Under the pieces are notes generated by a model, which saw only the letters and a list, made by a program, of their open reading frames with translations, did not search any database and was not told where the DNA came from. 64,000 bases of DNA from Bacteroidales bacterium (GTDB lineage Bacteria > Bacillota > Clostridia > Lachnospirales > Lachnospiraceae), in the NCBI GenBank assembly GCA_023664535.1, contig JAMPFJ010000008.1, forward strand, positions 24,071 to 88,070. The letters are read 5' to 3'. The position numbers and the translations under genes were made by a program. This document shows positions 16,994 to 25,813 of the stretch, one piece after another. Within the stretch, counting starts at the first letter, position 1, and each line of letters begins with the position of its first letter.

Positions 16994-18553
16994 ATGGGTT
17001 TGGAAAAAAATCAGGAATATGAAATGGCCATAGAGGATATGGGAAATGACGGGGAGGGTATCGGACACATTGCGGGGATGGCGGTCTTTGTGAAGGATAC
17101 CGTACCGGGGGATGTGGCGAGAGTGAAAATCATTAAGGTAAAGAAAAATTATGCCTATGGCAGGCTGTTGGAGCTGCGCTATCCGTCAGCGTACCGTGTG
17201 GAGCCGATTTGCCCCCATGCCAGGCAATGCGGCGGGTGTACCATTATGCATGTCAGCTATGAAAAACAGCTTGCCTGGAAACAGGATAAGGTGAAAAACT
17301 GTTTGCAGCGGATTGGCGGAATCAATGATGCGGAAGAGAAAATGGAGCCGATTATCGGGATGGAAAATTTTGTTTGTGAAGAGGGATTTCCGGCAATACG
17401 GTATCGGAACAAGGCGCAGTTTCCCGTCCGGCGGAATAAGGACGGGGGGATTGCCATTGGATTTTATGCGGAAAGAACCCATTTTGTGGTAGATACAGAC
17501 GTGTGCTACCTGCAGGATAAAGTAAATGATGAGCTGATAAGGCGGATTAGGCGCTTTATGGAGGAATACGGGGTGGAGCCCTATGATGAGGAAAGACATA
17601 CCGGGCTGGTGCGCCACATTTTAACCCGGGTGGGGAAGAAAACCGGAGAGGTAATGCTTTGTCTGGTTCTCAATGGGGATGAACTGATAGGGAAGACCAG
17701 GAATAGTAAAAAAAGCAGGGAGAGTAAGGACGCTGGCCGCAATACGGAAAAATTGATAAATGTAGAGCAGGAGCTGGTGCGAAGGGTGCGGGATATTCCC
17801 GGAATTGCCAGCATTTCTATTAATATAAATAAAGAAAAAACAAACCGTATACTGGGAGATACCTGCAGGGTGTTGTGGGGAAAGGACACCATCACGGATT
17901 ATATCGGGAAGGTAAAATATCAGATAAGCCCGCTGTCGTTTTATCAGGTGAATCCTGAGCAGACGGAAAAGCTGTATCGGAAAGCATTGGAGTATGCGGA
18001 TTTGCAGGGAGACGAGACGGTCTGGGACCTTTATTGTGGAATCGGAACGATTTCCCTGTTTCTGGCGCAAAGGGCAAAGCAGGTTTATGGTGTGGAAGTT
18101 ATTCCTGACGCTATTGCAGATGCCAGGAAAAATGCAGAGATGAACGGGATGAATAATGTGCAGTTCTTTGTGGGAAAGGCAGAGGAGGTCTTACCGGAGC
18201 AATATGAAAAATATGGAGTATATGCAGATGTGATTGTTGTAGACCCGCCAAGAAAGGGCTGCGATGGGATGGCGCTTCAGACGATGGTGAAAATGGCGCC
18301 AAAGCGGATTGTTTATGTGAGCTGTGACCCGGCAACGCTGGCAAGGGATGTGAAGGTACTGGTGGCAGCGGGATATGAGGTGCAGAAGATTTGTGCGGTT
18401 GACCAGTTTGGACATGGCGGGCATGTGGAAAGTATCGTGTTGCTTTCCAAATTTCGTGCAAAGCAGAAGATAGAAGTGGAATTAAAGATGGGTGAGATGG
18501 ATTTGACGGCGGCGGAGAGTAAGGCGACTTATGAGGAGATTAAGGCATTTTAA
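16994..18553 (+). CDS. rlmD: 23S rRNA (uracil-C5)-methyltransferase, RlmD/RlmCD type
   Basis: The 519-residue protein has an N-terminal TRAM domain, a [4Fe-4S] cysteine cluster (CPHARQCGGC, about 73-82), a SAM-binding fold (VWDLYCGIGTISLFLA) and the catalytic region VVVDPPRKGCDG plus SCDPATLARD with nucleophile about C444. It methylates uracil C5 in 23S rRNA. Start 16994 places the TRAM domain at the usual distance; the frame is open to 16922. An unusual Lys/Arg/Ser-rich insertion (GKTRNSKKSRESKD, about residues 234-247) interrupts the central domain. Whether it modifies U1939, U747 or both is not decidable. Confidence 0.93.
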   Translation: MGLEKNQEYEMAIEDMGNDGEGIGHIAGMAVFVKDTVPGDVARVKIIKVKKNYAYGRLLELRYPSAYRVEPICPHARQCGGCTIMHVSYEKQLAWKQDKVKNCLQRIGGINDAEEKMEPIIGMENFVCEEGFPAIRYRNKAQFPVRRNKDGGIAIGFYAERTHFVVDTDVCYLQDKVNDELIRRIRRFMEEYGVEPYDEERHTGLVRHILTRVGKKTGEVMLCLVLNGDELIGKTRNSKKSRESKDAGRNTEKLINVEQELVRRVRDIPGIASISININKEKTNRILGDTCRVLWGKDTITDYIGKVKYQISPLSFYQVNPEQTEKLYRKALEYADLQGDETVWDLYCGIGTISLFLAQRAKQVYGVEVIPDAIADARKNAEMNGMNNVQFFVGKAEEVLPEQYEKYGVYADVIVVDPPRKGCDGMALQTMVKMAPKRIVYVSCDPATLARDVKVLVAAGYEVQKICAVDQFGHGGHVESIVLLSKFRAKQKIEVELKMGEMDLTAAESKATYEEIKAF

Positions 18554-18762
18554 GATGATTTCATAAAACAATTGTTCCTCTTTTATTCAGAATCATGAAC
18601 GATTATGAAGACAAGAATATTGATGGGGAAATTCTTTGTAAAGTGGTGTAATAATGTAAATATCATATATGAGAAGATTGCTGCCAACTGTTTTGACTAT
18701 GAATGAGAAAAGGACATGTAGATGTACAGAATATAAAAAGGTAAAAGGCGGAAGGGAGAAAA

Positions 18763-19209
18763 GTGCAATTGGATAAGTATGGAGAAATTTTGATATATCA
18801 GTCAGAGGATGGATTAACTAATATAGAAGTCAAGATGCAAGATGAAACAGTATGGTTGTCGCAACAGCAAATGGCAGATTTATTTCAAACGTCAAGAACG
18901 AATATTGTGGAACACATAAAACATATTTATGAAGAAGACGAACTTGATGAAGTTTCAACCTGTCGGAAATTCCGACAGGTTCGTACAGAAGGAAATCGTA
19001 AAGTATCCAGAGAATTGCCGTATTATAATCTTGATATGATTATTTCTCTTGGGTATAGAGTAAAATCTAAAATTGCCACAAAGGGAATTACAGAATTTGA
19101 AAGGGGATTTGAATATTCAGGCAAGAGATATCTAAGCTTTTTAACACAGAATAATATGAACGTTGGGAACGAAAAAGAGACGAGTTTATCAAGCAGATTC
19201 AGAAATTGA
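18763..19209 (+). pseudogene. Truncated RhuM-family gene
   Basis: Codons 1-105 match the N-terminal RhuM DNA-binding region (ETVWLSQQQMADLFQTSRTN, YYNLDMIISLGYRVKSKIAT). Homology stops abruptly at KIAT, after which the frame reads unrelated sequence (GITEFERGFEYSGKRYLSF) and ends. An intact relative of about 350 residues lies 380 bp downstream, so this is a broken copy. Starts at GTG 18763 after GGGAGAAAA. It contains a 25-nt interrupted palindrome at 18957-18981. DNA is more AT-rich than the housekeeping genes to the left. Confidence 0.75.
18957..18981. repeat. 25-nt interrupted palindrome inside truncated RhuM gene
   Basis: Twelve-base arms pair perfectly around a single central A. The core is CGGAAATTCCG; the outer arms are AACCTGT and ACAGGTT. 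It encodes part of the motif STCRKFRQV. Confidence 0.9.
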
Positions 19210-19547
19210 AAATAGATTTTATAGAAACAAAAGCAGAGATATGCTCTATTGTTATTTTTATTGATGAGATGGACATGAGTTATCAATATGAAGCTGACAA
19301 GAAATTAGTTTTTGATTTAAAAGCCACAGATACAATAAGCAGTATAGATGTGGAGTGCAGACTAAGAAATAGAAATGTTTGCAAGACAGTGGTGACATCA
19401 TCAGACTGGGAAAATTATAGCATACCATTGTCTGAGTTCGGTGGCGGAGCATCTGAATGGAAATCTCTAAAAGAAATTAAATTTCTGCTAAGAAGGAAGG
19501 AAACTTCTGGTGGAAATGTTGAAATAAAAAACATGATGATAAAATAA
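19161..19547 (+). pseudogene. Gene remnant with beta-sandwich-like C-terminal segment
   Basis: From about 19161 this frame reads WERKRDEFIKQIQKLKIDFI and continues to 19547. An in-frame stop lies upstream at about 19152, so no proper N-terminus exists; the only ATG (19206) cuts into a helix. The second half (FDLKATDTISSIDVECRLRN, then WENYSIPLSEFGGG) resembles a galactose-binding-like beta-sandwich seen in carbohydrate-binding modules. It abuts the broken RhuM copy and looks like the surviving 3' end of a larger gene. Family identity is uncertain. Confidence 0.45.
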
Positions 19548-19584
19548 TTTCGTATACGATGAAAAATTGTTTTGGAGGAACATG

Positions 19585-20640
19585 ATGGAAAAAAAGAAAG
19601 ATGAGATAGCCATTCACAGCTCGGCGGCAGAATATCTGACATATGTTGCAGCTGTTGGCGATAATGCTGAGAGTATGGAAATGCGTTATGAGGATGAGAA
19701 CATATGGCTTACGCAGAGAATGATGGCGCAGCTTTATGATGTGAGTTTGTCGACTATAAATGAGCATATTAAAAAGATATATGGAGATGGTGAGCTTATA
19801 GAGGATGCAACTATTCGGAAATTCCGAATAGTTCAAGCGGAAGGTAAAAGACAAGTGAAGCGTGAAGTAATCCATTATAATTTGCAGATGATTATTGCTG
19901 TTGGATTTAAGGTTAATAATGACCGGGCGGTTCGTTTTCGGAAATGGTCAGGACAAATCGTTAAAGATTATACTATTCAGGGATGGACAATGGATAAAGA
20001 ACGTTTAAAAAAAGGTCATATGTTCACAGATGAGTATTTTGAGCGGCAGTTAGAGAACATCCGTGAGATAAGGCTTTCAGAGCGTAAATTTTACCAAAAG
20101 ATTACTGACCTATATGCAACCGCTTTTGATTATGATAAAGACGCAAAAACTACCAGACGATTTTTCCAGACCGTACAAAACAAAATGCATTGGGCTGTTC
20201 ACAGACATACGGCAGCAGAACTTATTGTTGAACGGGCTAATGCGGAGAAGGAACATATGGGATTGTCTACATGGGAAGCAGCTCCAAATGGAAAAATTGT
20301 AAAAGCTGATGTGTCAATCGCAAAAAATTATTTGAGTGACAAAGAAATGTCCTATATGGAAAGGATTGTATCTTTATATCTTGATTATGCAGAGTTGCAG
20401 GCAGAACGTCACATTCCGATGAGCATGGAAGATTGGGCAAAAAGGTTGGATGGTTTTCTGGAATTTAACGGAAACGAGATACTTACAGGTGCTGGAAAGA
20501 TTAGTGCAGAACAGGCAAAGCTCTATGCAGAAACAGAATTTGAAAAATATCGTATTGTACAAGATAGACTATTTATGTCTGATTATGATAAGTTCTTGAT
20601 AGAATTAGAAGAAAAAGGAAACGAAAATTTGTTTCGATGA
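19585..20640 (+). CDS. RhuM family protein, intact
   Basis: The 351-residue protein has the RhuM layout: an N-terminal winged-helix part (NIWLTQRMMAQLYDVSLSTI), the motif ATIRKFRIVQAEGKRQVKRE, YNLQMIIAVGFKVNN, and the long helical C-terminal domain (LSERKFYQKITDLYATAFDY, SYMERIVSLYLDYAELQAER, GAGKISAEQAKLYAETEFEK). RhuM proteins are common in Salmonella islands and in type I restriction loci; their role is unknown. Start 19585 follows TGGAGGA. The stop overlaps the next ATG by 4 bp. It carries a 25-nt palindrome at 19809-19833. Confidence 0.85.
   Translation: MEKKKDEIAIHSSAAEYLTYVAAVGDNAESMEMRYEDENIWLTQRMMAQLYDVSLSTINEHIKKIYGDGELIEDATIRKFRIVQAEGKRQVKREVIHYNLQMIIAVGFKVNNDRAVRFRKWSGQIVKDYTIQGWTMDKERLKKGHMFTDEYFERQLENIREIRLSERKFYQKITDLYATAFDYDKDAKTTRRFFQTVQNKMHWAVHRHTAAELIVERANAEKEHMGLSTWEAAPNGKIVKADVSIAKNYLSDKEMSYMERIVSLYLDYAELQAERHIPMSMEDWAKRLDGFLEFNGNEILTGAGKISAEQAKLYAETEFEKYRIVQDRLFMSDYDKFLIELEEKGNENLFR
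19809..19833. repeat. 25-nt interrupted palindrome inside intact RhuM gene
   Basis: Twelve-base arms pair perfectly around a central A. The core CGGAAATTCCG is the same as in the copy at 18957-18981, while the outer arms differ but still pair (AACTATT with AATAGTT). Confidence 0.9.
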
Positions 20641-21211
20641 TTTATGATTTGCTGAGAACAGGATTTGCAAAACCGATATATGGAAAAATTGGATATAGCA
20701 TTATAAAAACTAAGAAAAGTATAGATAAGCATTTTTATGAAATAAACGATTGCGAATACTATTATGATGACGGTAACGTTGCAAGGAAATCGTCTATAAA
20801 AAATCAAATAGAGGCTTTAAATTACTATATTTTAGAAGATGCCTTTGATAATTACGTAGAGAAAAACTGGGAAAGCATATATAACTCTTTTATTGATGCG
20901 GTTCATAAAGGAGTTCCAGTCGCAATAGGTCAAAGTGAAAGAGTTATCCCAGAAGAAGTAGCACTTGATATGTTATCATCATTTTTTATCATAGTACAGT
21001 TGCAACAGCATTAGTAGGTTGTCAAATGATATTATTTGAAACTTACGATAATCCTGCTTTTGAAAATAAAAGTGTTGTAGAAGTGAACAATTCAAATGGA
21101 ATTATATTCCCTTTGTCTCAAAAAACTATAAAATACTTCAATCGGATGATTGCTCGATATAAAAATGAGACATTGATTTTGTTAACAAAAAGTCTCAATG
21201 ATAGTTTATGA
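20637..21211 (+). pseudogene. Frameshifted gene coupled to RhuM (possibly DUF4238-like)
   Basis: The first frame (20637-21014) gives 125 residues with FDNYVEKNWESIYNSFIDAV and EEVALDMLSSFFI, then runs out. A shift at the T6 run 20982-20987 continues into FYHSTVATALVGCQMILFET, then YDNPAF and NGIIFPLSQKTI, ending at 21211. Together they make one protein of about 190 residues. The helix followed by DNPxF and IIFPLS resembles DUF4238 proteins, but this is a weak match. The ATG overlaps the RhuM stop. Either a true mutation or a read error in the T run. Confidence 0.5.
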
Positions 21212-21265
21212 TTCGCAAAATTTACAAAGCTTTTTATGAATAAGCGATAGGGGGCATTACAATAA

Positions 21266-22549
21266 ATGCAATATGTAATAATTGGTATATGCGTTGTAGC
21301 TGCGATAGCAGTGGGAGTTGTACTATACCTAAAAACCAAACAAAGCAATGATGAATCGGCGAATACATCGGTTGTTGCAAGTAAACCATCAAGCGATGGA
21401 TTGCAAACAACCGAAGCTGTAAATGAGCTTGTAATTCAGATGGAGCTCCTCCCGGTAGAAGCAATTCCAGATGAAATTAAACTTGTGGAGATTACGGATA
21501 GTAAGGTACTTGCTCATGTAAATAATTTTGTTTTGGGATTGGCACAAGCTGGAAATACAGTAAACAATGCTGCACAGGCTGCTAAGGCTAATGGCGAGGT
21601 TTTGTATCGAGCTATTATTCCGGCAGGCGCTAAACTTACAGATTCCAAAGCGATGGAAGGTGCTGTCCGTGGAATTTATCATGGAGCAGATGGAATTAAA
21701 GGTCATGCTAATTTGGTGGCAGTTGAGGCACAAAAAGGTACAGCTGTTGTGGCAAATACAGCGGCAGCAGCAATGGGTGTTGCATCAATGGTTGTAGGTC
21801 AGTATTATATGACGCAGATTAATGCTGAACTTGGAGTGATTAGTGATGGTATCTCTCAGATACAGGATTTTCAGGATAACGAATATCGAAGTAGGGTATT
21901 TTCGCTGGTAGCTCATGTTAAAAAGATTGCTGATTTCCAGACAGAGATTTTGGAAAATGATGAGCTTCGACTTTCAAAGATTTCTCAACTTGATAGCTTA
22001 GAGGAAGAGTGTACTCAGCTTCTGGGACAAGCTAATCTTACTTTGGCTGGATTTGCAAAGAAATCAGACCTTGACTATGAAAGCTATGAAAAAGCTGTAG
22101 GAAATGCACAAGATTGGTTTATGTATCAACAATCACTGCTGGATGTTCTATATAAGATTTCTGATTTGAGATATACTTTGCATCTTGGGGCAGTTTCAAG
22201 AGAACAGTGTGTTGCGTTATTACCTACATACTCAAAGCAGGTATCGGATACGCTGGTACGACTTGCTGCTTGGCATGAAGGTACCGTTGAGCGATTAGGA
22301 ATAGAAACTGATGAATCTCGAAGAAAGAGAGATGGCTTTGATGGAGTAATTCATTTCATACCGGGACTGTTCAATGATGATTTGAATTTCAGAGGAATAG
22401 AAGAAAGAACTGCAAACATGATTATAGCTCAGAAAACTGGACATGATAATGCTCATAAAATGGATAAATCTGAATTATATGCTGAGGATGTCCAGCTAAT
22501 ATCAAAAGAAGGAAAAATTTATTATTTGCCCATAAGTAAAGCAGAGTAA
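21266..22549 (+). CDS. Uncharacterised membrane-anchored protein of the island
   Basis: The 427-residue protein starts with one membrane helix (YVIIGICVVAAIAVGVVLYL), then a Ser-rich spacer, an Ala-rich helical region (LAQAGNTVNNAAQAAKANGE), a short hydrophobic Ala/Val/Met stretch (VVANTAAAAMGVASMVVGQY) that may insert in membrane, and a long helical C-terminal part with heptad-like spacing (about 185-350). It ends in a small beta segment. I do not recognise the family. Ribosome site AGGGGG precedes ATG 21266. It is intact although its neighbours are broken. Confidence 0.75.
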   Translation: MQYVIIGICVVAAIAVGVVLYLKTKQSNDESANTSVVASKPSSDGLQTTEAVNELVIQMELLPVEAIPDEIKLVEITDSKVLAHVNNFVLGLAQAGNTVNNAAQAAKANGEVLYRAIIPAGAKLTDSKAMEGAVRGIYHGADGIKGHANLVAVEAQKGTAVVANTAAAAMGVASMVVGQYYMTQINAELGVISDGISQIQDFQDNEYRSRVFSLVAHVKKIADFQTEILENDELRLSKISQLDSLEEECTQLLGQANLTLAGFAKKSDLDYESYEKAVGNAQDWFMYQQSLLDVLYKISDLRYTLHLGAVSREQCVALLPTYSKQVSDTLVRLAAWHEGTVERLGIETDESRRKRDGFDGVIHFIPGLFNDDLNFRGIEERTANMIIAQKTGHDNAHKMDKSELYAEDVQLISKEGKIYYLPISKAE

Positions 22550-22668
22550 TAACAAAAAGAATGGTGCTGTTCGAACTATATACCCGTGTAATGTATGCAT
22601 GAAGATTATGAGAAATCTAAGAATATTATGGGAAGAAGATTTTTTTTTAAGAGGGAAGGAGGATAATA

Positions 22669-23073
22669 ATGGCAGTATCAACAATCAAAGCTGAATTTGA
22701 GTGTGATATCGAAAAGGTATGGGAATTAGTCACATCATTGGATAACTATTCCTGGAGAAGTGATTTGGATAAAATTGTGGTGACAGTACCTGAAAAAGAG
22801 TTCGAGGAACATACGAAGGATGGTTATGTTACAAAGTTTAAAATTATTGCTTTTGATGAATATAAGCGTTATGAATTTGATATGGAAAATGGCAATATGC
22901 AAGGACATTGGACTGGTAAATTTTTCCATAAGTATGGTATTACGTTGATTGAGTTTACAGAGGATGTAACCGCTAAAAAGCTGGTTATGAAACCTTTTGT
23001 GGGGATGTATTTAAAGAAACAGCAGGCTAAATATATTCAGGATTTGAGGGAAGCATTGGAGACAAAAAGATGA
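22669..23073 (+). CDS. SRPBCC-fold protein (polyketide cyclase/START-like)
   Basis: The 134-residue protein has the SRPBCC helix-grip layout: IKAEFECDIEKVWELVTSLD at the N-terminus, a beta-rich middle (KFKIIAFDEYKRYEFDMENG) and a long C-terminal helix (KKQQAKYIQDLREALE). Such proteins bind hydrophobic ligands; the ligand is unknown. AAGGAGG at 22657-22663 precedes the start. Its stop overlaps, by ATGA, the start of the broken AlkD gene, so the two formed an operon. Confidence 0.85.
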   Translation: MAVSTIKAEFECDIEKVWELVTSLDNYSWRSDLDKIVVTVPEKEFEEHTKDGYVTKFKIIAFDEYKRYEFDMENGNMQGHWTGKFFHKYGITLIEFTEDVTAKKLVMKPFVGMYLKKQQAKYIQDLREALETKR

Positions 23074-23400
23074 CTTGTGATGAGATTATAGAAGAGTTAA
23101 AAGCAAATGTTTCTGAAAAATGCAAATGTCGTGAAAATGGGTATTCCAGCGGAATATAGTATAGGTGTTTCGATAGCGGTTGTTCGTGCGATAGCAAAAA
23201 AAGCGGGAAAATCAAACGAACTGGCAAGAGAATTGTGGAGCTCCGGTTACCATGAGGCAAAATTATTAGCAGTATTGATTTTTGATAAAAAGACAATATC
23301 GCATGATGAGATAGAGAAACTTATATGTGATGTTCAATCGTGGGCATTAATGGAAAGGTTTAGTGATGAATCAAAAGAAAGTGTTGGTTTTTTTGCATAG
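23070..23400 (+). pseudogene. DNA alkylation repair (AlkD-like) gene, frameshifted and truncated
   Basis: The proper start is ATG 23070 (MTCDEIIEELKANVSE), overlapping the SRPBCC stop. That frame ends after about 29 codons. Removing one A from the A5 run at 23116-23120 restores the AlkD sequence NANVVKMGIPAEYSIGVSIA and continues through ELARELWSSGYHEAKLLAVL to CDVQSWALMERF. The C-terminal half of AlkD, including most HEAT-like repeats, is missing because the frame runs into unrelated sequence at about 23355. The enzyme is not functional. Confidence 0.75.
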
Positions 23401-23428
23401 GTAGCAGATGGTAATGTTTACATAGAAA

Positions 23429-24321
23429 TTGCAGGTGATAGTTGTGAATATAGAAGCATATGATGCGGAATCTTTAAGAAAGCTCGTCAGACTTCTTGAA
23501 TATGAGAACAGGCTGTTAAAAGAGAAGCTGAAAAAGGAAAATATTCCATATGATGAGGTCAATTCTTTTGAAGAGACGATAGATAATGTGGAAGAATATG
23601 ACCCGGACCAGGGGGAACGTATCGTTAATCCGCAGTATATAACAGAGGAAATGGCAACACACTTCTTTTCCATGTTTTGGGGACGAGAAGATGTGTATGC
23701 CAAACGTGGTAAAAATGGTGGCTATTTTCCGCAATGTGATAACAGATGGGATACTAGACTTTGTCCAAAACAGCGAGGAGAAAAAGTGTTCTGTGATGAA
23801 TGCGAAAATACCAAATGGACAAAGCTGGATGTAAAGAAAATTATTGCACATTTGTTAGGCTATAAAGAGGATGGTTCAGATGTAATCGGTGTATATCCGC
23901 TATTGCCCGATGGAATGTGTAGATTTATTGTGTTTGATTTTGATAATCATGAAAAAGGTGCAGAGGCAACGGATTTTGCTAATATGGATAATGAGTGGCA
24001 TAAGGAAGTAGATGCTCTTAGAAAAATGTGCGAAATAAATGATATTAAGCCATTGGTAGAACGTTCTCGTTCAGGTAAAGGTGCTCATGTATGGATTTTT
24101 TTAAGAAAGCCATACCAGCTTCAGTAGCCAGAAATTTTGGCTTTCTGTTACTGGATAAAGGGTCTGCATCCATCAATCTAAAATCATTCCATTATTATGA
24201 CAGAATGTATCCATCTCAGGATGTGGCGAGTAGTATCGGAAATCTGATTGCGTTACCATTGCAAGGGCAGGCTCTTAAAAAAGGAAACAGCGCATTTGTG
24301 GATGAAAACTGGAATGCATGA
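23429..24321 (+). pseudogene. TOTE-type archaeo-eukaryotic primase remnant
   Basis: A coiled coil (SLRKLVRLLEYENRLLKEKL) is followed by the AEP primase region: HFFSMFWGREDVYAKRGKNG, a zinc-binding CPKQRGEKVFCDEC, LLPDGMCRFIVFDFDNHEKG with catalytic acidic residues, and SRSGKGAHVWIF. The frame breaks at the T7 run 24096-24102; the +1 frame continues directly as DFFKKAIPASVARNFGFLLL and SIGNLIALPLQGQALKKGNS. The sequence ends at 24321, so the helicase domains of TOTE proteins are gone. TOTE systems are transposon-associated replication/conflict modules. Confidence 0.7.
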
Positions 24322-24560
24322 TTTAGTAGTTAAGATTGCCGATGATTTCAAAGGAATCAACAGCTATAGATATCTATCTCAACCAAATTGAAGTAAAAAC
24401 AGGCATATAACAGCGGCGAACTTATAAAAATATGGATAACGGGTGTTAACAGATAACGTTTGTTATCCGATATAAAGAATAGAAGAATAATCAGTTAAGG
24501 TGTGCGGCGAAAAAACGTCTCGCCACCGGATAAGTGAGCCAATGAAAGGAGAGAAATCTT
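24322..24560. other. Intergenic region with inverted repeats
   Basis: GGATAAC at 24434-24440 is inverted at 24462-24468 (GTTATCC), with a further GATAAC between them. A GC-rich stem is possible near 24499-24530 (GGTG and GCGA pairing with TCGC and CACC). These could be an operator or a structured leader of the next gene. No known riboswitch class is recognised. Confidence 0.4.
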
Positions 24561-25388
24561 ATGTCAGTTAACATTTCAGCTTGTGCAGCGGGGACATCCT
24601 CCGTGCCAAGCAGCACAAAAACGGCAGCGTCAGACAAGCCGGTATGGAACCAGAGTAAAGCATATCAATATCTGGAGGATATGAATGAAGCCGGTTTGCG
24701 ATACGGCCGTCAGGCGGTCGGCTATTATTCTGCAAAAATCAGCCAGAGTGGGCAGAACGGGGAGATTTCCGTAGATGAATTAAAGCAGCAGATAAAAGAG
24801 TGGTTTCCGGATTATACCCTGACCGATAGCGAGCCGAAGAATGTGGTGAGTGGGAAGCATTATTTATACATTGATGAATCACAGTTAAGAAAGATGGCGG
24901 CAGACCCTGCTTACCGGGCGAAGGTTTACGGATTGATGGACCGTGAGCTTGAGACGGGAAGAGGTTACACACTAAAATACAGTGACGGCCGCAATGTGAC
25001 CGCCCATATTACAGGAAGCATTTTTTCCCTCAGTGAGAAAAACAGAAAGTATGCCGGAGCGGACGGGATTCCTTACCGTGGAAGCGGGCAGTCGGACCAT
25101 CCGTGGTCGTCATCGGATTCCCATGCACAGGTGAGAAGTCAAAGTTTTCTCTATAATAATCTGGACCCGGCAAAATCTGCGGCTAATGAGAGAAAAACAG
25201 CGGCGGCAGCAGCGGCGAAGAAAGCGGCAAAGAAAGCAGCTGAGAAAAAGGCGGCAAAGAAAGCGTCGCAGGAAAAACTGGAAGAGAAAAGGATAGAGCG
25301 CAGGAAAGAGGAAGAACTCCGGATGGAGGAATTGCGGGAGAGTATCAGGGACGGTAAATCCGGTCATTATTTTGATATTCAGGCATAA
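24561..25388 (+). CDS. Uncharacterised protein with Ala/Lys coiled-coil tail (DUF6033-like)
   Basis: The 275-residue protein has no signal peptide. Residues 30-180 form a mixed domain (WNQSKAYQYLEDMNEAGLRY, DSHAQVRSQSFLYNN), followed by a strongly Ala/Lys-rich coiled coil (AAKKAAKKAAEKKAAKKASQ) and an Arg/Glu helix. It resembles DUF6033-type proteins found in Lachnospiraceae, a tentative call from memory of the family. Ribosome site AAAGGAGAG precedes the ATG. The gene marks the return from AT-rich island DNA to the normal composition of the window. Confidence 0.65.
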   Translation: MSVNISACAAGTSSVPSSTKTAASDKPVWNQSKAYQYLEDMNEAGLRYGRQAVGYYSAKISQSGQNGEISVDELKQQIKEWFPDYTLTDSEPKNVVSGKHYLYIDESQLRKMAADPAYRAKVYGLMDRELETGRGYTLKYSDGRNVTAHITGSIFSLSEKNRKYAGADGIPYRGSGQSDHPWSSSDSHAQVRSQSFLYNNLDPAKSAANERKTAAAAAAKKAAKKAAEKKAAKKASQEKLEEKRIERRKEEELRMEELRESIRDGKSGHYFDIQA

Positions 25389-25514
25389 CATTTTTATGCA
25401 GTTAGTATTTTTTTCCGTTATCTGCACATATTATGGATGAGGTGATAAGTATATTTCACAGATATTACAAGTCGGAATCACTTCGTAAAATAAAGTGGCA
25501 GAATGGAGGAACAG

Positions 25515-25703
25515 ATGAGTATTTTGAACAATGACGAGATACCGGTAGGATTGAGTATGGCGCTTGCCGAAAACCTGCATGCTATGGAAAAATTTGGTAG
25601 CATGAGCGAGCAGGAGCGGAAAGAGTTTATTAACCGTTCCCGTGCGGTAAATTCCAAACAGGAGATGAGAAGCCTGGTTTATGGTCTGGACCGCATGAAC
25701 TAG
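25515..25703 (+). CDS. Small acidic hypothetical protein
   Basis: A 62-residue protein containing SMSEQERKEFINRSRAVNSK, seen as a short helical domain in small Firmicute proteins of unknown role. Start 25515 is chosen because GGAGG lies six bases upstream; ATG 25503 is in frame but lies on the ribosome site itself. Followed by a terminator at 25761. Confidence 0.7.
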   Translation: MSILNNDEIPVGLSMALAENLHAMEKFGSMSEQERKEFINRSRAVNSKQEMRSLVYGLDRMN

Positions 25704-25760
25704 GGAACGACAGTCCGAATATTCGAATAAGACTGCCGGATAACGCATGCCGGTAAAAAG

Positions 25761-25793
25761 AGAATTGCTTTGAAAAGGGGCAGTTCTTTTTTT
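25761..25793 (+). terminator. Rho-independent terminator
   Basis: AGAATTGC at 25761-25768 pairs with GCAGTTCT (25780-25787, one G-T pair), followed by a run of T to 25793. Confidence 0.75.
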
Positions 25794-25813
25794 ACGTCCA
25801 AATCATAGACGGT

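Noticed and set aside
23107..23400. Separate 97-residue gene with ATG at 23107
   Set aside because: The sequence is the AlkD middle part; the true start is at 23070 in another frame.
24091..24321. Separate 76-residue gene after the primase
   Set aside because: It continues the primase sequence in another frame with no ribosome site; treated as part of one broken gene.
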